A stretch of 64,000 bases of DNA, from contig CBDFHE010000006.1 in NCBI GenBank assembly GCA_965247455.1, forward strand, positions 1 through 64,000, read 5' to 3'. The notes beneath the pieces are model-generated. The model saw nothing but the letters and a program-made list of their open reading frames with translations. It searched no databases and was not told the origin of the DNA. Within the stretch, counting starts at the first letter, position 1. Each line of letters opens with the position of its first letter. A program made the translations under genes and the position numbers. Shown here piece after piece: positions 16,295 to 28,468 of the stretch. Source of the DNA: JACZYA01 sp965247455 (lineage in GTDB: Bacteria; Acidobacteriota; Terriglobia; Acidiferrales; 2-02-FULL-67-57).

Positions 16295-17563
16295 GTGCGC
16301 CGGTGGAGTGAGGAAATGCTGCGATGCTCGTTCTGCAACAAAAACCAAGCAGCCGTAGAGCGTCTGATCGCCGCTCCGGGAGACGCGCCCGGCTCCTATA
16401 TTTGCAACGAGTGCGTCGGCATCTGCCAGAGCATCCTGGAAGGAGAAAAGGAGGAGCAAGCCGCTGAGGCCCTCCCCGCCCGGCTGCCCAAGCCGACGGA
16501 AACCAAATCCTTCCTGGACAACTACGTCATCGGGCAGGACAAAACCAAGAAGAAACTGGCTGTCGCCATCTACAACCACTACAAACGCATCCACCTACAG
16601 AAAAAATTTGACGACGTCGATCTGACCAAGAGCAACATTCTCTTGATCGGGCCCACCGGCACGGGCAAGACCCTGATGGCGCAGACGCTGGCTCGCATGC
16701 TGCACGTCCCCTTCGCCATCGCCGACGCCACCAGCCTGACTGAAGCTGGCTATGTAGGCGAAGATGTGGAAAACATCATCCTGAAGCTGCTGCAAGCCGC
16801 CTCAGGTGATGTCGCGCGCGCCCAGCATGGAATCATTTACATCGACGAAATCGATAAAATCGCCCGCCGCGACGAAAATCCCTCCATCACCCGAGACGTG
16901 TCCGGCGAAGGCGTGCAGCAGGCTCTGTTAAAGATTCTGGAAGGAACGGTGGCGAATGTTCCTCCTCAAGGCGGGCGCAAGCACCCGCATCAGGAATTCA
17001 CCGCTGTGGACACCACGGACATCCTCTTCATTGTTGGCGGGGCTTTCGTGGGATTGGAAAAGGTCATCGAGCGACGCATCGGCCACAAAACCATGGGTTT
17101 CATCACCCAGCCTCCGCCCAGCAGTCCGCGCCGGCGCAATATCGCCATTCTGGAGCAGATACAGCCGATCGACTTGATCAAGTACGGCATGATCCCGGAG
17201 TTTGTGGGACGGCTGCCCACCGTCGGCGTGCTGGGCGACCTGGACACCGGCGCCCTGGTGCGCATCCTGACCGAACCCAAAAACGCCCTGGTGAAGCAGT
17301 ACCAACGGCTGTTCGAGTACGAGAATGTACGGTTGCACTTTGATCTGCCGGCGCTGGAGCGCGTGGCCGAACTCGCGCAAGAACGGAAAATGGGAGCGCG
17401 CGGCCTGCGTATGATCCTCGAAGATTTGATGCTAGAATTGATGTATCACATCCCGTCGCAACGCAAGCGGCGCGAGCCTCGCAAAGAACGCGAGTTTGTG
17501 GTGACGAAAGAAATGGTGGAGCAAACCGAAATCGGCGTCGATTGGCTGGAGAAAGCGGGCTGA
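16295..17563 (+). CDS. clpX: ClpX, AAA+ unfoldase of the Clp protease
   Basis: About 422 residues. The N-terminal zinc-binding domain has CSFC...CNEC. The AAA+ core has GPTGTGKTLMAQTLA (Walker A), IIYIDEIDKI (Walker B) and sensor regions; FVGRLP and the family-specific LTEAGYVGEDVEN are present. It unfolds tagged proteins and passes them to ClpP. The start is uncertain: GTG 16295 has GGGAGG (16284-16289) 5 bases upstream; ATG 16316 also has a purine-rich leader; ATG 16268 is less likely. Confidence 0.96.
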   Translation: MRRWSEEMLRCSFCNKNQAAVERLIAAPGDAPGSYICNECVGICQSILEGEKEEQAAEALPARLPKPTETKSFLDNYVIGQDKTKKKLAVAIYNHYKRIHLQKKFDDVDLTKSNILLIGPTGTGKTLMAQTLARMLHVPFAIADATSLTEAGYVGEDVENIILKLLQAASGDVARAQHGIIYIDEIDKIARRDENPSITRDVSGEGVQQALLKILEGTVANVPPQGGRKHPHQEFTAVDTTDILFIVGGAFVGLEKVIERRIGHKTMGFITQPPPSSPRRRNIAILEQIQPIDLIKYGMIPEFVGRLPTVGVLGDLDTGALVRILTEPKNALVKQYQRLFEYENVRLHFDLPALERVAELAQERKMGARGLRMILEDLMLELMYHIPSQRKRREPRKEREFVVTKEMVEQTEIGVDWLEKAG

Positions 17564-17579
17564 ACGCCCAGGAGACCTC

Positions 17580-20012
<2,433 letters not shown>

Positions 20013-20299
20013 GAACGAGCGGGCGTGCCCGGCTCCAACACCAGCATCCGGCAGATGAAGCTGTCGAAAAAACTACGTAGAAAAGGAGTGGAAACGGCGA
20101 AGCAAGAAGGGAACGACTGAGGTCCTTGCGCAGGACTTCCCTGATTCCACCCGGACGACAGGCCGGGACCAAAACCTACCCGTAGAAGCACACGAATCCC
20201 GAAAAGAACGAGCCCGGCTCCAGGCCGGAAACGAGTTTACACACGATGCCAACCAAAATTGTCAAACAGCAAACCCCATCGCAACAGGGAAGGACTACC
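20013..20299. other. Leader region between lon and rho
   Basis: No gene. It contains a short hairpin (GTCCT-TGCGC-AGGAC around 20122) and other small repeats. A long leader is usual for rho, which is often autoregulated by its own termination activity; no specific signal is identified here. Confidence 0.45.
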
Positions 20300-21553
20300 A
20301 TGAACATTTCTGAACTGAAGCAGAAGAACATCACTGACCTGACCAAAATCGCCCGGGACCACGAAATCCCCGGCGCCAGCGGTATGCGCAAGCAGGACCT
20401 GATTTTCCAAATCTTGCGCGCGCAAGCCGAAAAAGAAGGATTGATTTTTTCGGAAGGGGTGCTGGAGTGCCTGCCGGATGGTTTCGGCTTCTTGCGGGCC
20501 CCGGACTACAACTACCTACCCGGCCCCGACGACATCTACGTTTCCCCCTCCCAAATTCGCAAGTTTGACTTGCGCACCGGCGACACCGTCAGCGGCCAGG
20601 TGCGGCCCCCGAAAGACGGGGAGCGTTACTTCGCGCTCATCAAAGTGGAGGCGGTCAATTTTGAAGACCCCGACGTGGCGCGGACAAAAGTCTTCTTTGA
20701 TAACCTCACCCCGCTCTACCCCGAGGAGCGGCTCAAGTTGGAGAACCAACAGGACAACATCACCGGCCGCGCGCTCGACCTGCTCACTCCGCTCGGCCGA
20801 GGGCAGCGCGGTCTGATTGTCTCGCCCCCGCGCACCGGCAAGACCATGATGCTGCAAACCATGGCCAACTCGATTTCGCTCAACCACCCGGAGGTCATCA
20901 CCATCATCCTGTTAATCGACGAGCGCCCGGAGGAAGTCACCGACATGCAGCGCAACGTCGCCGCGGCGGAAGTCATCAGCTCTACCTTCGACGAACCGCC
21001 GCAGCGCCACGTGCAAGTGGCCGAGATGGTGATCGAAAAGGCCAAACGGCTGGTCGAGCACAAGCGCGACGTGGTCATCCTGCTCGACTCCATCACCCGT
21101 TTGGCGCGCGCCTACAACCAGGTGGTGCCGCCTTCGGGCAAGGTGCTCTCCGGCGGTTTAGAATCCACCGCCCTGCAGCGGCCCAAACGTTTCTTCGGCG
21201 CGGCCCGCAACGTAGAAGAAGGCGGCAGCCTGACCATTATCGCCACCGCGCTCATTGATACCGGTTCGCGCATGGACGACGTGATCTTCGAAGAGTTCAA
21301 AGGCACCGGCAACATGGAAATCCACCTCGACCGCCGCCTAGTGGACAAGCGCGTCTTCCCGGCCATCGACATCAATCGCTCGGGCACCCGCAAGGAAGAG
21401 CTGCTCATGCCCAAAGACGAGTTGACCCGGGTGTGGATCCTGCGCAAGGTGCTCAACCCGCTTTCGCCCGTGGAAGCGATGGAGTTGATTATCGACAAGC
21501 TCTCGAAGACCAAGTCGAACCAGGACTTCCTTGCCTCCATGTCGAGCAGCTAG
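20300..21553 (+). CDS. rho: Transcription termination factor Rho
   Basis: About 417 residues: an N-terminal Rho_N helical domain, an RNA-binding cold-shock-like domain (EGVLECLPDGFGFLRAPDYN) and the RecA-like ATPase with IVSPPRTGKTMMLQ (Walker A), ILLIDERPEEVTDM and the Q-loop/R-loop regions. The hexamer pulls RNA and dissociates RNA polymerase. ATG 20300 is chosen over 20246 because AGGGAAGGA sits just upstream and the Rho_N fold starts there. Confidence 0.97.
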   Translation: MNISELKQKNITDLTKIARDHEIPGASGMRKQDLIFQILRAQAEKEGLIFSEGVLECLPDGFGFLRAPDYNYLPGPDDIYVSPSQIRKFDLRTGDTVSGQVRPPKDGERYFALIKVEAVNFEDPDVARTKVFFDNLTPLYPEERLKLENQQDNITGRALDLLTPLGRGQRGLIVSPPRTGKTMMLQTMANSISLNHPEVITIILLIDERPEEVTDMQRNVAAAEVISSTFDEPPQRHVQVAEMVIEKAKRLVEHKRDVVILLDSITRLARAYNQVVPPSGKVLSGGLESTALQRPKRFFGAARNVEEGGSLTIIATALIDTGSRMDDVIFEEFKGTGNMEIHLDRRLVDKRVFPAIDINRSGTRKEELLMPKDELTRVWILRKVLNPLSPVEAMELIIDKLSKTKSNQDFLASMSSS

Positions 21554-21645
21554 AGTTGGTCTCCCCTGCGCTGCCACCTACCCAACCCCTGACCCACTTT
21601 GACGGAAGGCCTCTTTCCTTGTTTCCTGGCACAGGACGTGCCCAA

Positions 21646-22347
21646 CTAGGCGGGTAGCGCCGATTCGGCCGCTTGTTCTCGCTTCTGCGCCAAGCACACA
21701 ATCACGTCCGCCACTTCACCGGCGGACAAGGACGTGGCGTCGAGATAGACGGCATCCGGCGCCTGCACCAAGGGCGAGACTTGGCGTTCTCGGTCGCGTT
21801 GGTCGCGCTGGCGGATTTCCGCCTGCGTTTTCTCCAGTGAACTCTCAATTCCCTGCTCTGCCTGCTGTTGGTGGCGCCGTCGCGCTCGTTCTTCGGAAGA
21901 AGCGTCAAGAAAGATTTTCAGTTCGGCGCGGGGGAAAACCACAGAACCAATGTCGCGTCCCTCCATCACAATGCCGCCGACGACGCCCATCTGTTGCTGC
22001 TGCGCCACCAGCAGCGAACGCACGGCTGGAATGGTCGCCACCACCGACGCCGCCTGCGCCACTTGTGGTTGACGAATGGCGTCGGTGACGTCGCGGTCGC
22101 CCACCAGCACCCGGATACCCTGAGCCTTTTTCTCCAGTTTGATAGTAAGCTCGGAAGCACACTCCGCCACGCGCGTACTCTCTTCCGGAGCGATTCCCTC
22201 CTCCAGCACGCGCAGCGCCACCACCCGATACATCGCGCCGCTGTCGATGTAGAGGTAACTCAAACGGTCCGCCACCGCGCGCGCCACCGTACTCTTCCCG
22301 CTGCCGGACGGCCCGTCGATGGCAATTACAATTCTTTTTGCGCCCAC
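21646..22347 (-). CDS. cmk: Cytidylate kinase
   Basis: About 233 residues, phosphorylating CMP/dCMP with ATP. It begins with IVIAIDGPSGSGKSTVARAV (P-loop), has IDSGAMYR (substrate contact) and VVFPRAELKIFLDASSEERARRR (lid region). GTG 22347 is selected: it lies 8 bp after the mutL stop with GAGGGT before it, whereas the longer upstream reading overlaps mutL and is not protein-like. Convergent with rho. Confidence 0.94.
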   Translation of the reverse strand: MGAKRIVIAIDGPSGSGKSTVARAVADRLSYLYIDSGAMYRVVALRVLEEGIAPEESTRVAECASELTIKLEKKAQGIRVLVGDRDVTDAIRQPQVAQAASVVATIPAVRSLLVAQQQQMGVVGGIVMEGRDIGSVVFPRAELKIFLDASSEERARRRHQQQAEQGIESSLEKTQAEIRQRDQRDRERQVSPLVQAPDAVYLDATSLSAGEVADVIVCLAQKREQAAESALPA

Positions 22348-22355
22348 GCGTACCC

Positions 22356-24245
22356 TCAAATCCGCTTGAACGCCCGCAGGATGTCTCGCATGCCATAATG
22401 CAAAACAATCGGACGGCCATGCGGGCAGGTGGCCGGGTTTTCCGCTTGCGCCAGCTCGGCCAGCAGCCACAGCATTTTCTTTTCCTCCAGCGGCATGTTG
22501 ACCTTGATGGCGGCGTGGCAAGCGACGCTGGCTGCGATCTGCTGTTGCAAGGCTTGCAAGGAAACCTGCCGGGTTTCCTTTTCGACGTTGTCAAAGATTT
22601 CCCGCAGCAACTTCTCGATGCCGCCAGCGGCGATACCTGCCGGGGCCGCCTTCACCGCCACCGTGCGCGGTCCAAAGCGGTCCAACTCAAAACCGTTCTC
22701 CTCCAGCTCTTGCCGGCTTCGTTCCCAGAGCACCTGCTGGCCGGGCGTCAATTCAACCAGCACCGGCGTCAGCAGCCGCTGTCCTTCCACCCTGCCGGTG
22801 CGCCGAGCGCGCAGATGCCCCTCGAACAGGATGCGCTCGTGAGCGACGTGTTGGTCGATGAGCCACAGGCCGGATTCGTTCACCGCAATGATGAAGCTGT
22901 TGCTGAGCTGCCCCAGCACCCTCAAGTCAGCTAGCTCGGTGGCCGTCGGCAGAGCTTTGGCGGCGGCCGCCGCAGGAGCGGCACTGTTTGGCGCAACGTG
23001 GACAGCGGGCTCCGCAAACGGCAGGCGTTCCGCCCGCGGCGACAGACGCGCAGATTCCAGTTCAAACGCCTCCGCGGGCGCTGCCTCGGTTTCCAAAACC
23101 AGCGCTTCGGGAACCGAAGGGGGTGGCGCGAGCGTCCGCCTCTGCGTCCCCACGGAGCCAGCGCCCGCTCCAGCAAAACGAGCAACAGGCCGCGCGGCCA
23201 CCAGCGCCTGCCGGATGGCCTGCTGGACGAAGTCGTGCACAAAACCCTGGTGCCGGAAGCGGACTTCTGTTTTTTGCGGGTGGACGTTGACGTCCACCTC
23301 GCGGTGGGGAAGCTCAAGGAAAAGCAGCACCACCGGGTAGGCGCGCGGAGGCAGGACGTGGCGATAGGCCTCGCGGATGGCATTCAGCAAAATGCGATCG
23401 CGCACCAAGCGGCGATTGATGAAGATGTAGATGCCGTTGGACGACGCCTTCTGCACCTGCGGCCGCGAGACAAACCCTTGCGCCGTAATTTCCCCCGCCG
23501 GTTCGGACGCTTGCGCTTCCGGCTGGAACCAGGTGTCGGATCGAAAAGCCGGCAGCGGAACCGTTCCGCGCCCGATATCAATCAGGTCATCCAGGGCGGT
23601 ACGCCCCAGCACTTGATAGACACGGTCTTGCAACGTCAAAACCGAAGCTGCATCCAGGATGGAATGGGTCCCGGACTTGAGGACAAAGTGGCACTCTGGA
23701 TGCGCCAGAGCGTAATGGGTGACAAGCGAGGCGATGTGTCCCAACTCGGTGGTGTCGGTGCGCAAGAACTTCCGCCGGGCGGGGACGTTGTAAAACAGCG
23801 AGCGCACCGTGATCTGCGTGCCGAGGGCGCAGCCGGCTTCCTTCACCGCCATCATTTTCCCGCCGTTGATTTCAATCCGAGTGCCGACGTTCCGTTCCGG
23901 GGGACGCGTCTCAAGCACCACGCGAGCCACCGACGCAATGGCGGGCAAGGCCTCGCCGCGGAACCCCAAGGTGGCAATCGCCAGCAGGTCGTCCGGCGCG
24001 CGCAGCTTGGAGGTGGCGTGGCGCTCGAAGGCCAGCAAGGCGTCGTCGGGGTTCATCCCGCAGCCGTCGTCGCTGACGCGGATCAGGCGCTTGCCACCGC
24101 TCTCGACTTCGACGCTCAGGCGCCGCGCTCCGGCGTCGAGAGAATTCTCCAGCAACTCTTTGACAACCGAAGCGGGCCGCTCAACCACTTCACCGGCAGC
24201 AATCTTGTTGACCAGGTTGTCGGCAAGAACTCTTACTTGCGGCAT
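22356..24245 (-). CDS. mutL: DNA mismatch repair protein MutL
   Basis: 629 residues. The GHKL ATPase at the N-terminus shows KELLENSLDAG, DDGCGMNPDD and GFRGEALPAIASV. The C-terminal domain carries LIDQHVAHERILFE, matching the DQHA(X)2E(X)4E endonuclease motif with Val at the fourth place, and CPHGRP near the end, the second metal-binding motif. It therefore belongs to the nicking-endonuclease MutL class used by bacteria without MutH. A Pro/Ala-rich linker (about 350-440) joins the domains. It is followed closely by cmk. Confidence 0.97.
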   Translation of the reverse strand: MPQVRVLADNLVNKIAAGEVVERPASVVKELLENSLDAGARRLSVEVESGGKRLIRVSDDGCGMNPDDALLAFERHATSKLRAPDDLLAIATLGFRGEALPAIASVARVVLETRPPERNVGTRIEINGGKMMAVKEAGCALGTQITVRSLFYNVPARRKFLRTDTTELGHIASLVTHYALAHPECHFVLKSGTHSILDAASVLTLQDRVYQVLGRTALDDLIDIGRGTVPLPAFRSDTWFQPEAQASEPAGEITAQGFVSRPQVQKASSNGIYIFINRRLVRDRILLNAIREAYRHVLPPRAYPVVLLFLELPHREVDVNVHPQKTEVRFRHQGFVHDFVQQAIRQALVAARPVARFAGAGAGSVGTQRRTLAPPPSVPEALVLETEAAPAEAFELESARLSPRAERLPFAEPAVHVAPNSAAPAAAAAKALPTATELADLRVLGQLSNSFIIAVNESGLWLIDQHVAHERILFEGHLRARRTGRVEGQRLLTPVLVELTPGQQVLWERSRQELEENGFELDRFGPRTVAVKAAPAGIAAGGIEKLLREIFDNVEKETRQVSLQALQQQIAASVACHAAIKVNMPLEEKKMLWLLAELAQAENPATCPHGRPIVLHYGMRDILRAFKRI

Positions 24246-24346
24246 GTCAGTGACCGGTGATCAGCGACCAGCGGAATGAAACCACAGACTTGTCCCGAGC
24301 GAAAGCGAGGGATGCACACCGATACACACGGATAAAACCTCCGGGG

Positions 24347-24365
24347 CCTGCCTACCACAGGCAGG
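24347..24365. repeat. 19-bp mobile-like palindrome, intergenic copy
   Basis: CCTGCCTACCACAGGCAGG: 7-bp arms with 5-nt centre. Removing it joins CCGGGG to CTAAAGTCCC, a phrase that looks contiguous. Confidence 0.8.
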
Positions 24366-24655
24366 CTAAAGTCCCAGCCTTTTTCGGCGAGGTTGAAACC
24401 CCGCCCCACCAAAACTCCATTATCTGCTTTGACAGGTCGGGGCTTCAGCCCTGACATTCGTCTTGCCCTTTATCGCCGGCTTTAGCCGCTGAGGTCATTC
24501 CTCTCAGGGCCTAAAGGCCATTTCCTCGCTCCTCTGTTCGGCACGCTTTAGCCGTGCCCTACCAAGACAACCTCACCCCTCCTCCGGAAGAGGTGCGGAG
24601 CCTGCCCTGAGCGGAGCCGAAGGGTTTACCCCGCCAAACCAAACCCCGCGCTGAG

Positions 24656-24677
24656 CCCGGTGGCACCTGCCACCGGG
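24656..24677. repeat. CCCGGTGGCA/TGCCACCGGG palindrome
   Basis: CCCGGTGGCA-CC-TGCCACCGGG is a near-perfect 22-bp palindrome. Relatives lie at about 7788, 24783 and 28842 (the last split by the 19-bp palindrome). Confidence 0.7.
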
Positions 24678-24782
24678 CGGATACCTGCTCATCCCGTTCA
24701 GGCCACGGGCTTCTGCCCGTGGCCCCAGCGGCGGAGGCCGCTGAACTGAACTCTCCGCACCATCCATTTCCATCTGCCCAAC

Positions 24783-24801
24783 CCGGTGGCCCAAGCCACC
24801 G
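24783..24801. repeat. Second CCGGTGG palindrome copy
   Basis: CCGGTGGC-CCAAG-CCACCGG; arms as at 24656 with a different centre. Confidence 0.6.
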
Positions 24802-24872
24802 GGTCCCAGCGGCAGGGGCCCTTCGACTCCGCTCAGGACAAGCCGCTGGACTGGACTCCAAAGGATGAACCC

Positions 24873-26840
24873 TTATTGCCCGGCCGCTTCAGTCCACTTG
24901 CGAGAGGCGGGATCCCAATGCTCCGCGCGCCAGCGTCCTCCCACCGGCAGGTGGACCGGCTGCTTGGAAACCGGACAGGTGACTTTAACCCCAGACTTCT
25001 CTTCGATAGAATATTTTTCGAATTCGATCTGCCAGAGACCACCACAAACACAATCGAGCACTCTCTTGTTGCCCCAAAGGCCCAACTCGCAGAGCTGCTC
25101 CGGATCAACCCGCGAAGGCGCGGCGGCCATGAGGTCCTGCGCAGCCGTAGTCTTGGGAAAAGCAATGACTTCGCGCAGGGAGGTCTGGCCCGCCAGCAGG
25201 GCGACGATGCGGTCAATGCCCAGCGCGATGCCCCCATGGGGCGGCGTGCCAAACGACAAGGCTTGCAGGAAGAAGCCGAAGCGCTCGCTGGCTTCGCGGC
25301 TGCTGAGCCCCAGCGCGGCGAAGACGCGCTGCTGGGTGCCAGGGTCGTGGATGCGGATGGAGCCACTGCCCATCTCCCATCCGTTCAACACCAGGTCGTA
25401 GGCTTGGGAACGAATCTGGCCGGGATGGGATTCCAGTTTGTTCAGGTCGTCGTCGGCTGGAGCGGTAAAGGGATGGTGCGAGCTCACCCAGCGATTTTCG
25501 GTTTCACTCCAGTCAAAGAGAGGAAAGTCGGTGACCCAGAGAAAGTTCCATTGGTCGGCTGGGATGAGTTGGAGTTGTGCCGCTAAACGAACGCGCAGCG
25601 CGCCCAGCGCCGTGGTGGCGGCCGCGTGGGGACGGTCGGCACCCGCAGGCTTATCGGCGGGGACAGCGAGGATAAGATCGTTCGCACCAGCGCCGGTCAA
25701 CTCGCGCAGGCGGTTGAGGCCGGTTTCACCCAGAGCCTTCTTCAGGGGCGACTCAATTCCCTGCTCTTTCACCTTGGCGGCATAGAGCGTCGGCGCGCCC
25801 TGCGACTTGACGAACTCGCTCAACTCGTCGAGCTGCTTGCGGGAGAAGCTCGCGGCACCGGGCGCAACCAGCGCACGCACCGGCAAACCAATTTGTAACT
25901 TCTCGCGCGCGGGCTCGAAGACAGCCGAGACGTCAAGCAGCTCCATGCCGAAGCGCGTGTCGGGCTTGTCGGTGCCGTAGAGGGCCAGCGCATCCTCGTA
26001 AGTCAAACGGGGAAAGGGCGGCGCAACCGAAATGTCGGCGGCGGCGCAGGCTTTGATCAGTGCGCCTTCGACCACGCGAAAGACGGCGTCGCGGGTGGCG
26101 AAGGCCATCTCCAAATCGAGTTGCGTGAACTCGGGCTGGCGGTCGGCGCGCAGGTCTTCGTCGCGGAAGCAGCGCACGACTTGGAAGTAGCGGTCGAAAC
26201 CAGAGATCATCAGGAGCTGCTTGAAGATTTGCGGCGACTGCGGCAGGGCGTAGAACTGGCCGGGGTGGACGCGGCTGGGAACCAGATAGTCGCGGGCGCC
26301 CTCGGGAGTGGAGCGGGTGAGGAAGGGGGTTTCGATCTCGCAGAAGCCTTCGTGGTCGAAGTAGCGGCGCAAAGCGAGGACGACGCGGTGACGTAGGCGC
26401 AGGTTGCGCTGCATGGGAGCGCGGCGCAGGTCGAGGAAGCGAAAGCGTAGGCGGGTTTCCTCGTTGGCCTTCAGTTGGTCCGTGATCGGGATGGGAATTG
26501 TCTGGGCGGTATTGAGGATGTGAAAATCGGACGCGACCACCTCGATCTCCCCGGTGGGGAGGTTGGGGTTGGCCTTCTTGCGCTTCACCACTTTGCCCTC
26601 CACCGCCACCACGAACTCCGACCGAGTGCGATCGGCTTTGCGGTGCAGCTCGCGGTTCGCATCCTGGTTGAAGACCACTTGCGTGAGTCCGCTGTAGTCG
26701 CGGAGGTCAAGGAAGATGACGCGCCCCAGGTCGCGGCGACGGTGGACCCAGCCCATGAGAACTACATCTTTGTCGACGTCGCCGGCGTGTAGTTCTCCGC
26801 AGGTGTGGGTGCGTTGCAGGTTATTCAGCTTTTCGAGCAT
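24873..26840 (-). CDS. aspS: Aspartyl-tRNA synthetase with C-terminal extension
   Basis: 655 residues against about 590-600 for most bacterial AspRS. It has an OB-fold anticodon-binding domain (GWVHRRRDLGRVIFLDLRD), class II motif 2 (FRDEDLRADRQPEFTQLDLE), the GAD insertion domain (about 290-420) and motif 3 (GGIALGIDRIVALLAG). The enzyme charges tRNA-Asp; whether it also accepts tRNA-Asn cannot be told. After APSRVDPEQLCELGL, where the family usually ends, about 67 residues follow that include three Cys (about 597, 599, 622) and several Trp. No stop or frame change separates the extension. Confidence 0.95.
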   Translation of the reverse strand: MLEKLNNLQRTHTCGELHAGDVDKDVVLMGWVHRRRDLGRVIFLDLRDYSGLTQVVFNQDANRELHRKADRTRSEFVVAVEGKVVKRKKANPNLPTGEIEVVASDFHILNTAQTIPIPITDQLKANEETRLRFRFLDLRRAPMQRNLRLRHRVVLALRRYFDHEGFCEIETPFLTRSTPEGARDYLVPSRVHPGQFYALPQSPQIFKQLLMISGFDRYFQVVRCFRDEDLRADRQPEFTQLDLEMAFATRDAVFRVVEGALIKACAAADISVAPPFPRLTYEDALALYGTDKPDTRFGMELLDVSAVFEPAREKLQIGLPVRALVAPGAASFSRKQLDELSEFVKSQGAPTLYAAKVKEQGIESPLKKALGETGLNRLRELTGAGANDLILAVPADKPAGADRPHAAATTALGALRVRLAAQLQLIPADQWNFLWVTDFPLFDWSETENRWVSSHHPFTAPADDDLNKLESHPGQIRSQAYDLVLNGWEMGSGSIRIHDPGTQQRVFAALGLSSREASERFGFFLQALSFGTPPHGGIALGIDRIVALLAGQTSLREVIAFPKTTAAQDLMAAAPSRVDPEQLCELGLWGNKRVLDCVCGGLWQIEFEKYSIEEKSGVKVTCPVSKQPVHLPVGGRWRAEHWDPASRKWTEAAGQ

Positions 26841-27085
26841 TATTCGTCAAGCCTAGCGTATAAGAGGAACTCACCCAAATTCGGCTCTGTCCGAGGCTCG
26901 GCCTGGGGCAAAAAACCCGGCCGCGTCACCGACTGTTGGAGAAAGGGGGGTATCAACGCGGTTCCTCCCCTTAACTCGCTGATAAAAAGTAAGTTCCGAG
27001 AAGAAACTAGTTTCGTTTTCATGTTTTTTCCGTATTTCTGTCCGCTGCCGTTTTGTTTCAATAAGCTGCGGGCCAATACCTCGAT

Positions 27086-28372
27086 CTACTCCTTGGCAGC
27101 CGAAGCCCCCGCACTCGCGGCCAATTCCCGCAGGAGCTCGGATTCCGACAACGCGCGCTGCTGGCCGGAGCGCATGTCGCGCAGCGTGAATTTGTCCTGC
27201 GCCAGCTCGTCATCGCCGATCAGAACGGCGTAGCGAGCGCTGCTCTTGTCGGCCACCCCGAGGGCCTTTTTCAATTTCGTTTCTTCGTAGAGAAGCTCCG
27301 TGCTGATGCCTTGCTCGCGCAGCCGCCGCGCCAACGTGCGCGCGGCCCGCAGGGCGGGCGCTCCCAGCCAAATCATAAAGACATCCAATTGACCTTTCCC
27401 GCTGGACTCCTCCACCTGCCGCAGCGCCAGCATGAGCCGGTCGGTGCCGAGGGCAAAGCCCATGCCCTTAACCGGAGGGCCGCCGAGGAGTTCCGACAAT
27501 CCATCATAGCGCCCGCCGCCGCAGATGGCGTTCTGAGCGCCCAGGCCGGGCGCGGTGACTTCAAAGGTGGTGCGAATGTAGTAGTCCAGCCCACGCACCA
27601 ACCGTTTGTTAATTTCGTACGCTAGGCTGCGATCCTTTAGCTCCTGCTGGAATTTCTGGAAGTGTTCTCGGCAGGTGGCGCAGAGGTGGTCGAGAATGGA
27701 GGGGAGTTTTGAGATCACCGGTTGTTCCTCTGGAAGTTTCGAGTCCAAGACGCGCAGCGGGTTGGTTTCAATGCGGCGGCGGCTGTCGGCGCCCAAGTGG
27801 TCTTTTACTTTTTGCAATGCGCTCCGGAGCCGCTCGATGTACTGCGGGCGGCAGTCGGGGCAGCCAATGGAGTTGACGTAGAGACTGTGTTCGCGCAAGC
27901 CGCAGCGATCGAGAAAAACCAGCAGCATTTCTATGATTTCGGCGTCGAGGGCGGGATGGTCCGAAGGACCCAGCACCTCGGCGCCGACCTGATAGAACTG
28001 GCGGTAGCGGCCCTTCTGCGGCCGCTCGCGGCGAAACATAGGCCCGATATAGTAAAGCTTCGTAAGGCCGGGCCGCGTGTGCAGGCCGTGCTGGATGTAA
28101 GCGCGCACGACGGAAGCAGTGGCCTCCGGCCGCAGCGAAAGCGAGCGCGCGTCGCGGTCTTCGAAAGAGTACATCTCCTTGGAGACAATGTCGGTGTCGG
28201 CGCCGACCGAGCGGGCGAAGAGTTCAGTTTCCTCAAAGAGCGGCAGGCGGATTTCTTGAAAATTGTAAGTGGCGAAGACGCGGCGGGCGGTCTGCTCCAC
28301 CCGGTTCCATAAAGCCGATTCTGGCGGCAGAATGTCGCGAGTGCCTTTAACAGCTTGGAAGCGATGCGTCAT
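27086..28372 (-). CDS. hisS: Histidyl-tRNA synthetase
   Basis: 428 residues. It begins FQAVKGTRDILPP, has class II motif 2 (GPMFRRERPQKGRYRQFYQVG) and the histidine-specific blocks LVRGLDYYIRTTFE and ICGGGRYDGL, then a C-terminal anticodon-binding domain. It attaches His to tRNA-His. About 245 bp separates it from aspS downstream, so they may be separate units. A decayed copy of its 5' end lies about 100-180 bp upstream. Confidence 0.96.
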   Translation of the reverse strand: MTHRFQAVKGTRDILPPESALWNRVEQTARRVFATYNFQEIRLPLFEETELFARSVGADTDIVSKEMYSFEDRDARSLSLRPEATASVVRAYIQHGLHTRPGLTKLYYIGPMFRRERPQKGRYRQFYQVGAEVLGPSDHPALDAEIIEMLLVFLDRCGLREHSLYVNSIGCPDCRPQYIERLRSALQKVKDHLGADSRRRIETNPLRVLDSKLPEEQPVISKLPSILDHLCATCREHFQKFQQELKDRSLAYEINKRLVRGLDYYIRTTFEVTAPGLGAQNAICGGGRYDGLSELLGGPPVKGMGFALGTDRLMLALRQVEESSGKGQLDVFMIWLGAPALRAARTLARRLREQGISTELLYEETKLKKALGVADKSSARYAVLIGDDELAQDKFTLRDMRSGQQRALSESELLRELAASAGASAAKE

Positions 28373-28468
28373 GCCTGGCTCCAGAAGCTGGAGTTACCTC
28401 GCATTCGCCCTTCGCTGACGCTCCCCTCGACGTTGCTCGGGACAAGCAGGGCAAGCTCGGGGCAAGCG

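Larger units (their letters stand above)
24246..24872. other. 627-bp repeat-rich spacer between aspS and mutL
   Basis: No gene. It holds a 19-bp palindrome (24347), two CCCGGTGG...CCACCGGG palindromes (24656 and 24783), two inverted CCTGAGCGGAGCCGAAGG-type motifs (about 24605 and 24820) and phrases such as TTTAGCCGTGCCCTACC. These resemble dispersed intergenic repeats rather than one element. Confidence 0.65.

Noticed and set aside
22998..24260. 420-codon plus-strand ORF opposite mutL
   Set aside because: Antisense frame of mutL, no recognisable fold.
24246..24872. Possible CRISPR array because of repeated palindromes
   Set aside because: Repeats are not regularly spaced and there are no spacers of uniform length; no cas genes in the window.
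26841..27085. T-box or other leader before aspS
   Set aside because: AT-rich spacer of 245 bp but no T-box sequence, specifier loop or antiterminator found.
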